Below, one piece after another: positions 21,594-30,016 of a DNA stretch of 64,000 nt. The stretch is taken from positions 62,001 to 126,000 of the forward strand of contig CAWCGF010000023.1 in NCBI GenBank assembly GCA_963794955.1, read 5' to 3'. A program made the position numbers and the translations under genes. Within the stretch, counting starts at the first letter, position 1, and every line of letters begins with the position of its first letter. This DNA comes from JAFDVL01 sp963794955 (lineage in GTDB: Bacteria; Acidobacteriota; Blastocatellia; RBC074). Under the pieces are notes generated by a model that was not told where the DNA came from, did no database searches, and was given only the letters and a program-made list of their open reading frames with translations.

Positions 21594-21646
21594 GTTGAGA
21601 GTTCACGCTTTAGAGTGTTCAGCACGCTGAAGCGTGAACTCTCAAC
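21594..21646. repeat. Perfect 17-base inverted repeat between the DUF1800 and DUF1501 genes
   Basis: GTTGAGAGTTCACGCTT (21594-21610) is followed by its exact reverse complement at 21630-21646. The 19-base loop contains a further palindrome, TTCAGC/GCTGAA, that overlaps the second arm. It lies 15 bases after the DUF1800 stop and 18 bases before the next ATG. It could attenuate or stabilise the transcript, or be a mobile REP-like element. Confidence 0.75.
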
Positions 21647-21664
21647 GCTGAAGGAAGAACACAA

Positions 21665-23023
21665 ATGACAGTCTCAAGAAGAAACTTTCTCCAACAAACG
21701 ATTTATGCTGGTCTGGGCACAACAGGCGCGCTCAACGTGCTCGGCAACCTCACCTCGACAGCCGCTGCTGTCCCGACTCTGCAAATCGGCGATTACAAGG
21801 CGCTGGTGTGCATCTTTTTATTTGGCGGAAACGATGGCGCTAATGCGCTGATTCCCTACTCGCAGAGCGACTACAATGCCTATGCCGCCGCACGCACCAA
21901 TCTGGCGCTGCCTCGCACAAATTTATTGCCGATCACGCCGACCAACAGCGATGGCCGCAACTTTGCGCTGCATCCGAATTTACTCGAATTGCAAACGCTC
22001 TTTGGGCAGAAGAAACTGGCAGTGATTGCCAACGTTGGCCCGCTCCTGGCACCGACTTCCCGCACGCAATATCAACAGCGTTCCGTTCCCTTACCGCCGC
22101 AACTGTTTTCGCACAGCGATCAACAAACGCATTGGCAAACCGCGTGGCCGGAAGAGGTACCCAAAACAGGTTGGGGCGGGCGTCTGGCCGATGTCATCAA
22201 CTCCACCAATACAAACGCCCAGATTTCGATGTCCGTTTCGCTGGCAGGATCGAATCTCTTTCAAGTCGGGAGCAATATCTTTCCGCAAATGATCTCGTCT
22301 GAAGGCACGGTGAAACTGTGGTATTACAACGAGGCGTGGAACTATCCTGGTACCAATTTGACCAAAGCCATGCTGGCACAAAACAACAGCAATGTGTTTG
22401 AGCAGGGATACCGCGACATCTTCAAAAACGCGATTGAGAATGAGAAACTTTTGAGCGCGGCCTTAGCCCAGGCTCCGAAAACCAATACTGTTTTTCCTAC
22501 TACCGAACTAGCCAAGCAATTAAAAATGGTGGCGAAGCTGATTTCGGTGCGCAGTCAGTTGGGACTAAAACGGCAGGTCTTTTTCTGCACGCTGGACGGC
22601 TTCGACACCCACGGCGAACAATTAGCCACGCACGCCACTTTGCTCACGCAACTCAGCCAATCGCTCCAAGCCTTCTATCAAACCACCGTCGAATTAGGCG
22701 TCGCTGAAAGCGTCACGACCTTCACCGGCTCCGATTTTGGCCGCACATACAAGAGCAACGGCAAAGGCTCCGATCACGGTTGGGGCAATTATCAGTTTGT
22801 GCTGGGCGGCACGGTCAAAGGCGGAGACATCTACGGCAAGGTGCCGGTGCTACAAATCAATGGCCCGGATGACACCAGTGACGGCAGATGGATTCCCACC
22901 ATTGCGACCGATGAGTATGCAGCGACGTTGGCAAGTTGGTTTGGTGTGAATAGCGGTGATTTGGCAACGGTGTTTCCCAATATTGGCAGGTTTGCGCGCC
23001 CGAATTTGGGTTTTATGAGTTGA
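21665..23023 (+). CDS. DUF1501 family protein, partner of DUF1800
   Basis: The 452-residue protein has a Tat-type start (VSRRNFLQQTIYAGLGTTGA). DUF1501 features are VCIFLFGGNDGANALIPYS, FFCTLDGFDTHGEQL, FTGSDFGRTYKSNGKGSDHG and WGNYQFVLGGTVKG, with conserved Asp/His residues of the alkaline-phosphatase-like fold. DUF1800-DUF1501 gene pairs are common in acidobacteria and proteobacteria, yet the joint function is not known. It differs clearly from the DUF1501 protein at 6060-7523, which belongs to the DUF1553-linked branch. Confidence 0.9.
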   Translation: MTVSRRNFLQQTIYAGLGTTGALNVLGNLTSTAAAVPTLQIGDYKALVCIFLFGGNDGANALIPYSQSDYNAYAAARTNLALPRTNLLPITPTNSDGRNFALHPNLLELQTLFGQKKLAVIANVGPLLAPTSRTQYQQRSVPLPPQLFSHSDQQTHWQTAWPEEVPKTGWGGRLADVINSTNTNAQISMSVSLAGSNLFQVGSNIFPQMISSEGTVKLWYYNEAWNYPGTNLTKAMLAQNNSNVFEQGYRDIFKNAIENEKLLSAALAQAPKTNTVFPTTELAKQLKMVAKLISVRSQLGLKRQVFFCTLDGFDTHGEQLATHATLLTQLSQSLQAFYQTTVELGVAESVTTFTGSDFGRTYKSNGKGSDHGWGNYQFVLGGTVKGGDIYGKVPVLQINGPDDTSDGRWIPTIATDEYAATLASWFGVNSGDLATVFPNIGRFARPNLGFMS

Positions 23024-23169
23024 GCCAACATGCGGGGATGGCTCGATAAGCCAGACTGTGTGCTGCTTCAGGCTGCACACAACAGCTCTTGTACAGATGG
23101 TGGCAACGACGCCAGTAGTTTGGTCAGGATTGCCCCCATCAACAAAGCGTCGTCCCGTCGCGGAAATGA

Positions 23170-23629
23170 TTAACGTCCCGTTAGCAGTTGACAGAGAATC
23201 ACACCCGCTTCCCAAATGTCTGTTTGCAAGGGACGTTCGTGAGTGAAGGCTTCGGGTGAAATATAAGCCCACGTGCCTGCTTTCGTTGTACTTTGCGTAC
23301 TGGACAATATCCAGGCACAAACCAAAATCAGCCAAATGGGGGAAGTCGCCTTGCAGTAGAATATTTGCTGGCTTCAGGTCGCGGTGAAGGATATTGCGGC
23401 GGTGCAAAGGCTCCAATCCAGCCAAAATACCAGACATCATTTCAATAGCTTGAGCTACCGAAGGAGCTTTGCCGCTATGCCGCCGCAACCAATCCAACAG
23501 CAAACCATCTGCCGCATATTCACTGACCAGTGCAATTTGCTCGTCGTAGATATTGGCTTCGATCATGTGAAGGCTTCGCGGCACATCACGGTTTCAACTT
23601 CGCGAGCTTCGGACAATCTCTAAACTGCG
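23170..23629 (-). pseudogene. Remnant of a Ser/Thr protein kinase
   Basis: On the minus strand the sequence encodes kinase lobe motifs: LVSEYAADGLLLDWLRRH, HRDLKPANILL (catalytic Asp near 23380) and HLADFG (DFG near 23325). Near 23295-23310 the reading changes frame; the next frame continues sensibly as TTKAGTWAYISPEAFTHERP and TDIWEAGVILCQLLTGR before a stop at 23170. The glycine loop and the ATP-binding lysine are missing, because upstream lies the end of the ATPase gene. It is therefore N-terminally truncated, frameshifted and short of the C-lobe. Confidence 0.8.
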
Positions 23630-24703
23630 CTAACGGCTTGATACACGTCGAATTCCGGTGCGTTCGTTGCGGAGAGAGCTTGCTGCTTCCTCGACTTTCG
23701 GCGTGCCGTCACTGACTTCTTTCAACTTCTCAATTTTGGCTGACATCCGGCGGTCGAGATCGGCGATCTGCTCCTTCGTCAGATGATAGATATTGGCTTG
23801 TTGATGATAGAGCTTACTGGCCGTGACAACATCTGAATATTTGAAGCCATGAGCTTCCGCTTTGGCCAACAAATCTTCGACCGTAAGACGGGGCGGCACG
23901 ATCTTCAGCGGCTCTGCGCTAGGCAACATTTCAGCGACTTCGAGGGGAGCGAGCGTGTTCACCGGTAAGCTTGAACCGCTGTGGCGAACGAGGTGATCTA
24001 AGAAGTTTTTGAAAGTCACATTACCCGTCATTTCAAAGCCTAGCTCGAAGGCTGGGCTGTTCGACTTCACGACTTGAAAGACTCGCGTGATTTCGCCGCC
24101 GCGTTCCTGTAATGAGACCTCGCACATAATATCCACGAAGTACTCCAATCCGCTCGCGGTGGCAGGCAGGACGCGCCCCATTTCATTGTCTTCTTTGATC
24201 TCTTTCCCCTTCGCCGGGATTTGATCTACGATCACAACGGATTTGCCGGATTGGCACAGACTCCGCAACACGCCTTGCAAAATCATTTGATCGGCGGCGA
24301 GTTCTTCGGCGTTTGGTTGTGACAGGGTGTCGCCCGTGCGCTCGCGTACTGCCGCAATCATTTCGCTGTGCTTGGCGGAAAAGTAACTGGCCCAGGAATC
24401 CAAGGCATAACAGCCATAATTCTGCTCCGCCGCTTCGGGCGAATGGAGCAACCAATCAACAAATTCCGGCACTTCGCTGGGATGCTCCACTTCGAGGCCA
24501 TCAAACTTATCGCCTACGCCTTGCAGCAAGCGCGTCTTACGCTCCGTGTCAATAATGCAGAGCCGCCCCAAGCCCGCGTCAGCGAGCGAGGCGGCAAAAA
24601 AGGATTTACCTACCCCAGCGCCGCCGCGCACGGCCATCACCAAACGCTGTTGCCGTGGTCTACGGCTCAAAGGGTTTACTTTCAATCGGTTCGTGTTGGT
24701 CAT
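23630..24703 (-). CDS. AAA/RecA-like ATPase (AAA_24, Sak4-like)
   Basis: The 357-residue protein starts at ATG 24703, with GGAGGAAAG just upstream; the TTG 15 bases earlier lies in the ribosome site. A Walker A motif (RGGAGVGKSFFAASLA) near residues 27-40, IIDTERK and a Walker-B-like SVVIVDQIP fit the AAA_24 family of phage-type ATPases related to Sak4 recombinases. The last 90 residues (VEDLLAKAEAHGFKYSDVV, KEQIADLDRRMSAKIEKLKE) look like a helical accessory tail. No phage structural or recombination genes are next to it; the only neighbour is a broken kinase. A defence or mobile-element role is possible but is inference. Expression is probably controlled by the promoter/operator at 24785-24813. 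Confidence 0.72.
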   Translation of the reverse strand: MTNTNRLKVNPLSRRPRQQRLVMAVRGGAGVGKSFFAASLADAGLGRLCIIDTERKTRLLQGVGDKFDGLEVEHPSEVPEFVDWLLHSPEAAEQNYGCYALDSWASYFSAKHSEMIAAVRERTGDTLSQPNAEELAADQMILQGVLRSLCQSGKSVVIVDQIPAKGKEIKEDNEMGRVLPATASGLEYFVDIMCEVSLQERGGEITRVFQVVKSNSPAFELGFEMTGNVTFKNFLDHLVRHSGSSLPVNTLAPLEVAEMLPSAEPLKIVPPRLTVEDLLAKAEAHGFKYSDVVTASKLYHQQANIYHLTKEQIADLDRRMSAKIEKLKEVSDGTPKVEEAASSLRNERTGIRRVSSR

Positions 24704-24784
24704 ACTACTTTCCTCCAAATGGAATCATTCAAGAAGCAGGCAGCATTACCACGTAGGCTTTGCCACCAGCGATCACGAGTCGAG

Positions 24785-24813
24785 ATTGTACCAAATGAAA
24801 CAGTGTTTCACAA
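24785..24813 (-). promoter_or_regulatory. Promoter with an operator palindrome in the spacer
   Basis: On the minus strand, TTGTGA (24808-24813) and TACAAT (24785-24790) are separated by exactly 17 bases. The spacer and -35 contain the perfect palindrome TGAAAC-AGT-GTTTCA (24796-24810), with another GAAAC half-site at 24816-24820. The layout is that of a repressor-blocked promoter such as those of XRE/Cro-type regulators. It is about 80 bases upstream of the ATPase start; no regulator gene is adjacent. Confidence 0.68.
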
Positions 24814-24820
24814 ACGAAAC

Positions 24821-25318
24821 AATAATAACCACGGGTGGTGTCTCAGACCAAGCATTTTAGCCAGTTGTATCATGTTTGCCGGAATGTCTTGAACTCAATA
24901 GCCAAGGGAATTCTTTGTCAGCAACTAAATCAAAATCAGTCCAGGAATCGCACCAACAATAGCCCCCGCGACTGAGGGGGAAGCTGACACCTGTCATACA
25001 ATTGGTTATACGATTGGGAAAGGATAGCGAAGACGGCGGACTTTCCCCTGCAAGTTACTCATGAAAAACCAAATTCTCTCCCGTAGTTACTCGTGGTTGG
25101 TCTCAATGGCTGAAACAGAAGCAGGCTGAGTAGATTCGTCTGGCTATAAGACGGCGCACACTTATCATGGCCCTCGCAACGGCTGGCAAGCAGGCGCGAC
25201 TCTTAAGCAACGAGGTCGCTGCGCAAAAAGCTTTACGTCAAACAGGCGTTGTGGTAAGACAAGTTTCAGCACGTTTCCCCTATCGTTCCCTTGACCGCAC
25301 AGTAAGCTGGAGAGTGGC
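24821..25318. other. Non-coding stretch without a recognised gene
   Basis: About 500 bases between the divergent ATPase and the secreted protein at 25319. No convincing ORF, tRNA or repeat family was seen. A short GC stem (CCCCC/GGGGG around 24961-24978) is the only notable structure. Confidence 0.5.
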
Positions 25319-26479
25319 ATGAAACAATCCAATCGGTTTTCATCCTGGTTCCTGTTCTCGTTTCTGATGATGGCTTGTCTGGCAACGAAGCCACACGCGC
25401 AACCAGGCGCGGTACAGGCCAAAGCGCCGGAAAGCTTAACCGCCGCCGAATTTTCCCGCCTCAGTCGTGAGCTTTCGGAAGAAGGCGGCTACTTTCGCTC
25501 CGACAATTTCACGTCGAATGAAACCTCTTACCTGCACGTGGTAGACAAAATGCGGCAGCTTGGCGCAAGCGGCGGGGCGTATTTGGGCGTCGGGCCGGAA
25601 CAGAATTACACCTACATTGCTAAGGTTCGCCCGCGCATCGCATTCCTGCTGGATATTCGCCGCCAAGCGATTATTCAACATTTGATGTACAAAGCGATCT
25701 TTCATCTTTCGCCGACACGCGCCGAATTTTTGTCCCGTCTGGTGAGTCGCCCGTTACCCAAAGATGCGAACCTCAAAGCGGATGCGCCCATCAACGACAT
25801 TATGACCCTGGTCAACAAGTTGGTCGCGGATGACAAAACCTACGCCGAAAATCTGGCGATCCTGCGCAAAATAATTCAGGAAGAATTTCAGTTCCCGCTC
25901 AACGAAGCAGATCAGAAAAGCCTGGAATATGTCTACAAGAGTTTTCGTACGGACGGCTTGGACATTCAGTATCGCGTTGACGGAACGTGGGGCAACAACG
26001 GCTTTCCCACCTTGCAGGAAATCATCGCGCAACCTGATCAAAACGGGAAACAAGGCAACTTCCTGGCGACGACAGAGGAATACGATTTCGTGCGCGGGAT
26101 GCATCGCAAAAATCTAATCATCCCGGTCGTCGGCGATTTCGGCGGAAGTAAAGCCATTGCAGCCGTGGGTGAGTATTTGCGCAAAAACGGACTAACCGTC
26201 ACGGCCTTTTACACCTCGAATGTCGAGCAATATTTATTCAGCGGCAACACTTTCACCGCCTTTGCCAATAACGTCAAAAAGCTGCCGATAAATGACAAGA
26301 GCTTGTTCATCCGCGCTGTGCCGGTGCGCTTTCCGCAACATCCGGCACAGATGCCTGGTCATCGGCTGATAACACTGTTGCAGTTCATGAATGTGTTTTT
26401 GAAAGACTTCGAGGAAGGTTTGTATCCGTCATATCGTGATCTGACCACGATCCACTACATCGAAACCAATAAGCCGTGA
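25319..26479 (+). CDS. Secreted protein of unknown function
   Basis: The 386-residue protein starts at 25319 (MKQSNRFSSWFLFSFLMMACLA), a signal peptide with a cysteine that could be lipidated, although the lipobox is poor. The mature part has conserved-looking motifs: YFRSDNFTSNETSYLHVV, GGAYLGVGPEQNYTYIAKVRPRI, a DIRRQA segment and VTAFYTSNVEQYLFSGNTF. The GxYxGVGPxQN-like loop followed by DIRR is reminiscent of a nucleotide or SAM-binding Rossmann core, but I do not recognise the family with confidence. It stands alone, with a hairpin region downstream. Confidence 0.8.
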   Translation: MKQSNRFSSWFLFSFLMMACLATKPHAQPGAVQAKAPESLTAAEFSRLSRELSEEGGYFRSDNFTSNETSYLHVVDKMRQLGASGGAYLGVGPEQNYTYIAKVRPRIAFLLDIRRQAIIQHLMYKAIFHLSPTRAEFLSRLVSRPLPKDANLKADAPINDIMTLVNKLVADDKTYAENLAILRKIIQEEFQFPLNEADQKSLEYVYKSFRTDGLDIQYRVDGTWGNNGFPTLQEIIAQPDQNGKQGNFLATTEEYDFVRGMHRKNLIIPVVGDFGGSKAIAAVGEYLRKNGLTVTAFYTSNVEQYLFSGNTFTAFANNVKKLPINDKSLFIRAVPVRFPQHPAQMPGHRLITLLQFMNVFLKDFEEGLYPSYRDLTTIHYIETNKP

Positions 26480-26564
26480 CGGCCAGGAGCCATTCGTTTT
26501 TAGCTGTTTGCATATAGCTCTTGTCATCACCCAAAGCTTGGCACGAAAGGCGCGATACGGTTTT

Positions 26565-26638
26565 CCGCCTGCGCAGGCGGGCGGCAGCGAGCTGTCAAAT
26601 CTATCCAAATCTGTTTTTGTCGCCCACATACGTGGGCG
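26565..26638. repeat. Two consecutive hairpins upstream of the AlkB-like gene
   Basis: CCGCCTGCGCAGGCGG (26565-26580) is a perfect 16-base palindrome. CGCCCAC (26621-26627) pairs with GTGGGCG (26632-26638) around ATAC. Both fall in the 204-base gap between the secreted unknown and the AlkB-like gene. They may act as a terminator for the upstream gene; a TTTTT run lies between them at 26614-26618. Confidence 0.55.
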
Positions 26639-26683
26639 TGATTATTCCAGAGGCTAGAACTACACCGTAAAAGAGGCGGGACA

Positions 26684-27334
26684 ATGCCATTCCACAGCGA
26701 AGACTTCCAGTCACAACCCGTCGCTGCCTCAATGCACAGCGAAGCCCTGCTCATACCAGATGCCGAAGTCAGCTACTTTCGCAGCGCTTTCACGCGCGAC
26801 GAAAGCAACCGTTTGCTGACCGACTTGCTTGCCAACGTTGCTTGGAAGCAAGAAGCGATCCAACTCTTCGGCAAGGAAATCCAGCAGCCGCGCCTCACGG
26901 CGTGGTACGGGGATGAAAACGCAATTTACACCTACTCAAATATCGTCAATCACCCCTTGCCCTGGCTCCCGGATTTGCGGCAAATCAAGCATCGTTGCGA
27001 AACGTTGACCGGAGCGCGATTTAATAGCGTACTGCTGAATTACTATCGCGACGGACAAGACAGCATGGGCTGGCATCAGGACAACGAACCAGAATTGGGC
27101 GACAATCCCGTCATCGCTTCGGTAAGTTTGGGGGCGACACGACGCTTTCAATTGCGCCACAAGAAACGCAAAGAACTAGCGACGATCAGCATTGATTTAA
27201 TGCACGGCAGCATGTTATTGATGCGCGGCACAACACAGCGGTTTTGGAAACACCAAATCCCCAAGACTGCGCAAGCCGTCGGTGCCCGAATCAATTTAAC
27301 GTTCCGCTTCATTCAGCACGAGGAATCCGTATGA
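26684..27334 (+). CDS. AlkB-like 2-oxoglutarate/Fe(II) dioxygenase
   Basis: The 216-residue protein is a short AlkB-family enzyme. The iron-binding HxD is seen in MGWHQDNEPELGDNPVIAS, the distal His in RFWKHQIPKT, and the 2-oxoglutarate-binding arginine in RINLTFRFI. The substrate-side motif RLTAWYGDENAIYTYSN is typical of the AlkB subgroup that repairs alkylated DNA or RNA by oxidative demethylation. The start at 26684 has a GAGG about 10 bases upstream. The following gene overlaps by 4 bases (ATGA), implying co-translation. Confidence 0.9.
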   Translation: MPFHSEDFQSQPVAASMHSEALLIPDAEVSYFRSAFTRDESNRLLTDLLANVAWKQEAIQLFGKEIQQPRLTAWYGDENAIYTYSNIVNHPLPWLPDLRQIKHRCETLTGARFNSVLLNYYRDGQDSMGWHQDNEPELGDNPVIASVSLGATRRFQLRHKKRKELATISIDLMHGSMLLMRGTTQRFWKHQIPKTAQAVGARINLTFRFIQHEESV

Positions 27335-28208
27335 ACCGCATCGCCCTTGGCCTTTTACTCATTCTCGTCTTTGCCGCTCCGCTCGGCGCACAAAGTACAA
27401 TCAGTAGCAAAGACAAAGTCGCCAAAACCAAATTGCGTAGCGCCCGCACGATTAACACTACACCTCAAGGCACAGTCGAAGCGCAGCAGCAAAAGGGTGT
27501 CGCCCAGCCTGAACGTCGCGCGCTAGACGATTTTCAATTGCCGCCGAAAACGGTTTTTGACAAAGCGATGCCGCGCTATCCGAATGTCTGGTTTTATCTG
27601 GACACAAGGTTAGCTAAGTCCTATGAAGCCGCTGTCAAGCTCATCACCAACAACCTGCGCTCAAGCATGTTGCTGCGCGAATCTTATGGCCCTTTTGATA
27701 ATCCCGAAGGTTGCGATTTCGAAGTCACGTTGGAACATTTGCAACCCTGGATTGTGCGCGAACATCGGGCACTGCAACATGCGCACGCGTTTCACATGCG
27801 CTATTACTTCACAGCCCTCGCACGTAGCAAGCTGGAAACCGTCAAACTTGTCACAGCGAAAGGCGAACGCGCTTACTATCGTTTCGGTGCCAGCGTGCAT
27901 TACGAAGTCGAGCACTCCAACCCGACCATGCCGATGTCGAAATTTGCCCCATCTGTGGACGTACCGGCGAATATGCAGAACTGAAAGGCAATCTGGTCGA
28001 GTTGGTACATGATCCGCTGGGCTTGGAACTGGTTATGACGGGCAAGATTCGCGGCGAAGTGGTGCGCTTTGAAGATCAAACTCAACGTGCTGTCGGCAGC
28101 GTGGATGGATTGAAAGAAAAGTTCGTGGTACAACAATTCCGCTTTCCGGCGCGGAGCGGTGACCGTAATACATTGCGCATCGGCGTCGTAGTTATCAACA
28201 GCAAATAA
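27331..28208 (+). CDS. Secreted protein of unknown function, apparent frameshift near 27920
   Basis: The first frame runs from ATG 27331 (signal peptide MNRIALGLLLILVFAAPLGAQ) to a stop at 27984, 217 residues. Near 27910-27925 the sensible protein seems to pass to another frame: HYEVEHSNP is followed by DHADVEICPICGRTGEYAEL, then LVHDPLGLELVMTGKI and a clean end at 28208, 6 bases before the next gene. The second part carries a CPxCG pair and reads as ordinary coding sequence. Either the gene has suffered a 1-base indel or the assembly has an error. No family was recognised. Confidence 0.6.
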
Positions 28209-28214
28209 TCTGTT

Positions 28215-28997
28215 ATGCAACTTTCACTCTGTTTAGAAATGCTCTATACCGACCGCCCATTTGCAGAGCGAATGCAAGCGGCAGCCGCGCTTGGCTATCG
28301 CGCCTTTGAATTCTGGGATTGGCGCAACAAGGACTTGAAGGAACTCACGCAAACTGCCAACACGCATAGCCTGGAAGTCGCAGCCATGAGCGGCAATCGC
28401 CGCTACACATTGCTCGACCCCGAAGACCGCGCCGGGCTATTGGAAGAGATGATGCAGGTCTTCGGCGTCGCGCAACGGCTGCATTGTCATCACGTCATGA
28501 TGCTGACAGATGTGTTGCTGTCTGATGGCAGTGCGGCTCCGCTGCGGCCCTTGGCGACCGAAGCGAAGATTGACAGCATCGTCACCGGTTTGAGCGAGTT
28601 AGCGGGCTGGGCGCAGCAGGCCAATATCACGTTGCTGCTGGAACCACTCAACACGGCGCTTGATCATCGCGGTTGTTTTCTCGACAGTTCCGACCTGGGC
28701 GTACAAATCGTACAGCGTGTCAATCATCCGAATGTGCAACTGCTGTACGACATCTATCATATGAGTATGATGGGGGAAGACGTGCTGACGCAGCTTGAAA
28801 AGTACCGGACACATATTGGCTATATTCACGTCGCCGATATGCCCGGACGGCATCAGCCGGGCACGGGACAAATTGATTATCGCGCTGTAGCAGCACTGCT
28901 CAGACGCATTGGCTATTCAGGTTTCATCGGGATGGAATTTTCCGCGCTCGGCGCTGACGAAGCAGCGGCACAAGCGCCATTGGAGTTTTTTTCATGA
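28215..28997 (+). CDS. Hydroxypyruvate-isomerase-like TIM-barrel protein
   Basis: The 260-residue protein belongs to the AP-endonuclease-2/xylose-isomerase-like TIM barrel fold and resembles Hyi-type hydroxypyruvate isomerases. MQLSLCLEMLYTDRPFAERM, LGYRAFEFWDWRNKDL, LLEPLNT (metal-binding Glu), LLYDIYHMSMMGED (Asp/His) and IGYIHVADMPGRHQPGTGQI are visible, in the order seen in Hyi. The true substrate may be another keto-sugar. It is the first gene of a coupled operon and overlaps the dehydrogenase by 4 bases. Confidence 0.87.
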   Translation: MQLSLCLEMLYTDRPFAERMQAAAALGYRAFEFWDWRNKDLKELTQTANTHSLEVAAMSGNRRYTLLDPEDRAGLLEEMMQVFGVAQRLHCHHVMMLTDVLLSDGSAAPLRPLATEAKIDSIVTGLSELAGWAQQANITLLLEPLNTALDHRGCFLDSSDLGVQIVQRVNHPNVQLLYDIYHMSMMGEDVLTQLEKYRTHIGYIHVADMPGRHQPGTGQIDYRAVAALLRRIGYSGFIGMEFSALGADEAAAQAPLEFFS

Positions 28998-30016
28998 TAG
29001 CAATGATGCAGGCCATCGTCTTTCACGGCGAGGGCAAATGGAGACTTGAAGACGTAGCGCAGCCAACCATTGCCGCGCCCGATGATGTATTGCTGAAAGT
29101 AGATCGCACCGGCATCTGCGGCACCGACCTTCACATCCTTTCCACGCCACCTGGACATCCGGCGACACCGGGGAGCATCCTTGGTCACGAATACGTCGCC
29201 ACGGTCATAGATGCGGGGGACAACGTCACGCATTTGCAACGCGGCGACCGCGTTGTCGTTGATCCAAACATTACGTGTGGCCTGTGCCAATACTGTCGGC
29301 AAGGAATGACGAACGTGTGCGAGCGCATGACGACGCTTGGCATCTTTCGCCACGGCGGATTGGCGCAGTTCAATGTGGCTCCGGCGAAGTCGCTGCATCG
29401 CATCAGCAATGCTGTGCCGGTTGAGCGTGCAGCGTTGGCAGAACCGCTCGCGTGTGTCTGGCACGCGTTTGAAAAAGCCGCATTGATTCCCGGCGAAAGC
29501 GTAGCGATTTTGGGCGCGGGGCCGATTGGCTTGTTGTTCCTACTGCTTTTCAAAGCCGCTGGCGCAGGTAAAGTCTTTCTGGTTGAACCCGCCGATTTCC
29601 GCCGCCAACAGGCCGAAATATTGGGCGCAGATGGCGCATTCAATCCTAACACAGACAACGCCGCACACGAGATCAAAGCCGCGACTGGCATAGGCGCAGA
29701 CATCGTCGTGGACGCCGTCGGCTCGCTGTTGCCCGCAGCGTTGCAGATGGTGCGCTTTGGCGGACGCGTGATTTTGTTCGGGATGAATCAACACGCCGAA
29801 GGCACGATTCAGCAGTATTACCCCACGCGCTACGAAGTGACAATCATCGGTTCCTTCATCCAGCGCACAGCATTTCCCAAAGTCGTGCGCGCCTTGGAAT
29901 CCGGCATCATTCCCGTCGAAAAACTTATTACGCACCGCATCGGTTTAGCCGATTTAAGTGAAGGGCTGGACGCGCTGCGACAAGGCACCGCCATCAAGGT
30001 GTTAGCGCAACTGTGA
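28994..30016 (+). CDS. Zinc-dependent medium-chain dehydrogenase (threonine/sorbitol dehydrogenase-like)
   Basis: The 340-residue protein shows the MDR zinc sites: catalytic CGTDLHI and GHEYVATV, and structural CGLCQYCRQGMTNVC. The NAD(P) Rossmann motif is ILGAGPIGLLFLLLFKAAGAGKV. It should oxidise a secondary alcohol of a sugar, polyol or related compound. It overlaps its neighbours by 4 bases on both sides, giving strong translational coupling with the isomerase and the ABC ATPase. The start may be the second or third Met (MMQAIVF). Confidence 0.9.
   Translation: MIAMMQAIVFHGEGKWRLEDVAQPTIAAPDDVLLKVDRTGICGTDLHILSTPPGHPATPGSILGHEYVATVIDAGDNVTHLQRGDRVVVDPNITCGLCQYCRQGMTNVCERMTTLGIFRHGGLAQFNVAPAKSLHRISNAVPVERAALAEPLACVWHAFEKAALIPGESVAILGAGPIGLLFLLLFKAAGAGKVFLVEPADFRRQQAEILGADGAFNPNTDNAAHEIKAATGIGADIVVDAVGSLLPAALQMVRFGGRVILFGMNQHAEGTIQQYYPTRYEVTIIGSFIQRTAFPKVVRALESGIIPVEKLITHRIGLADLSEGLDALRQGTAIKVLAQL

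Noticed and set aside
22850..23170. Continuation of the kinase-like frame into the DUF1501 gene
   Set aside because: After the frameshift point the residues no longer resemble a kinase and they run opposite to a conserved gene.
24821..25318. Looked for a tRNA or small RNA in the long gap
   Set aside because: No cloverleaf arms or T-arm consensus could be found on either strand.
25162..25422. Minus-strand frame over the start of the secreted unknown
   Set aside because: No ribosome site or homology; it overlaps the signal peptide of the real gene.
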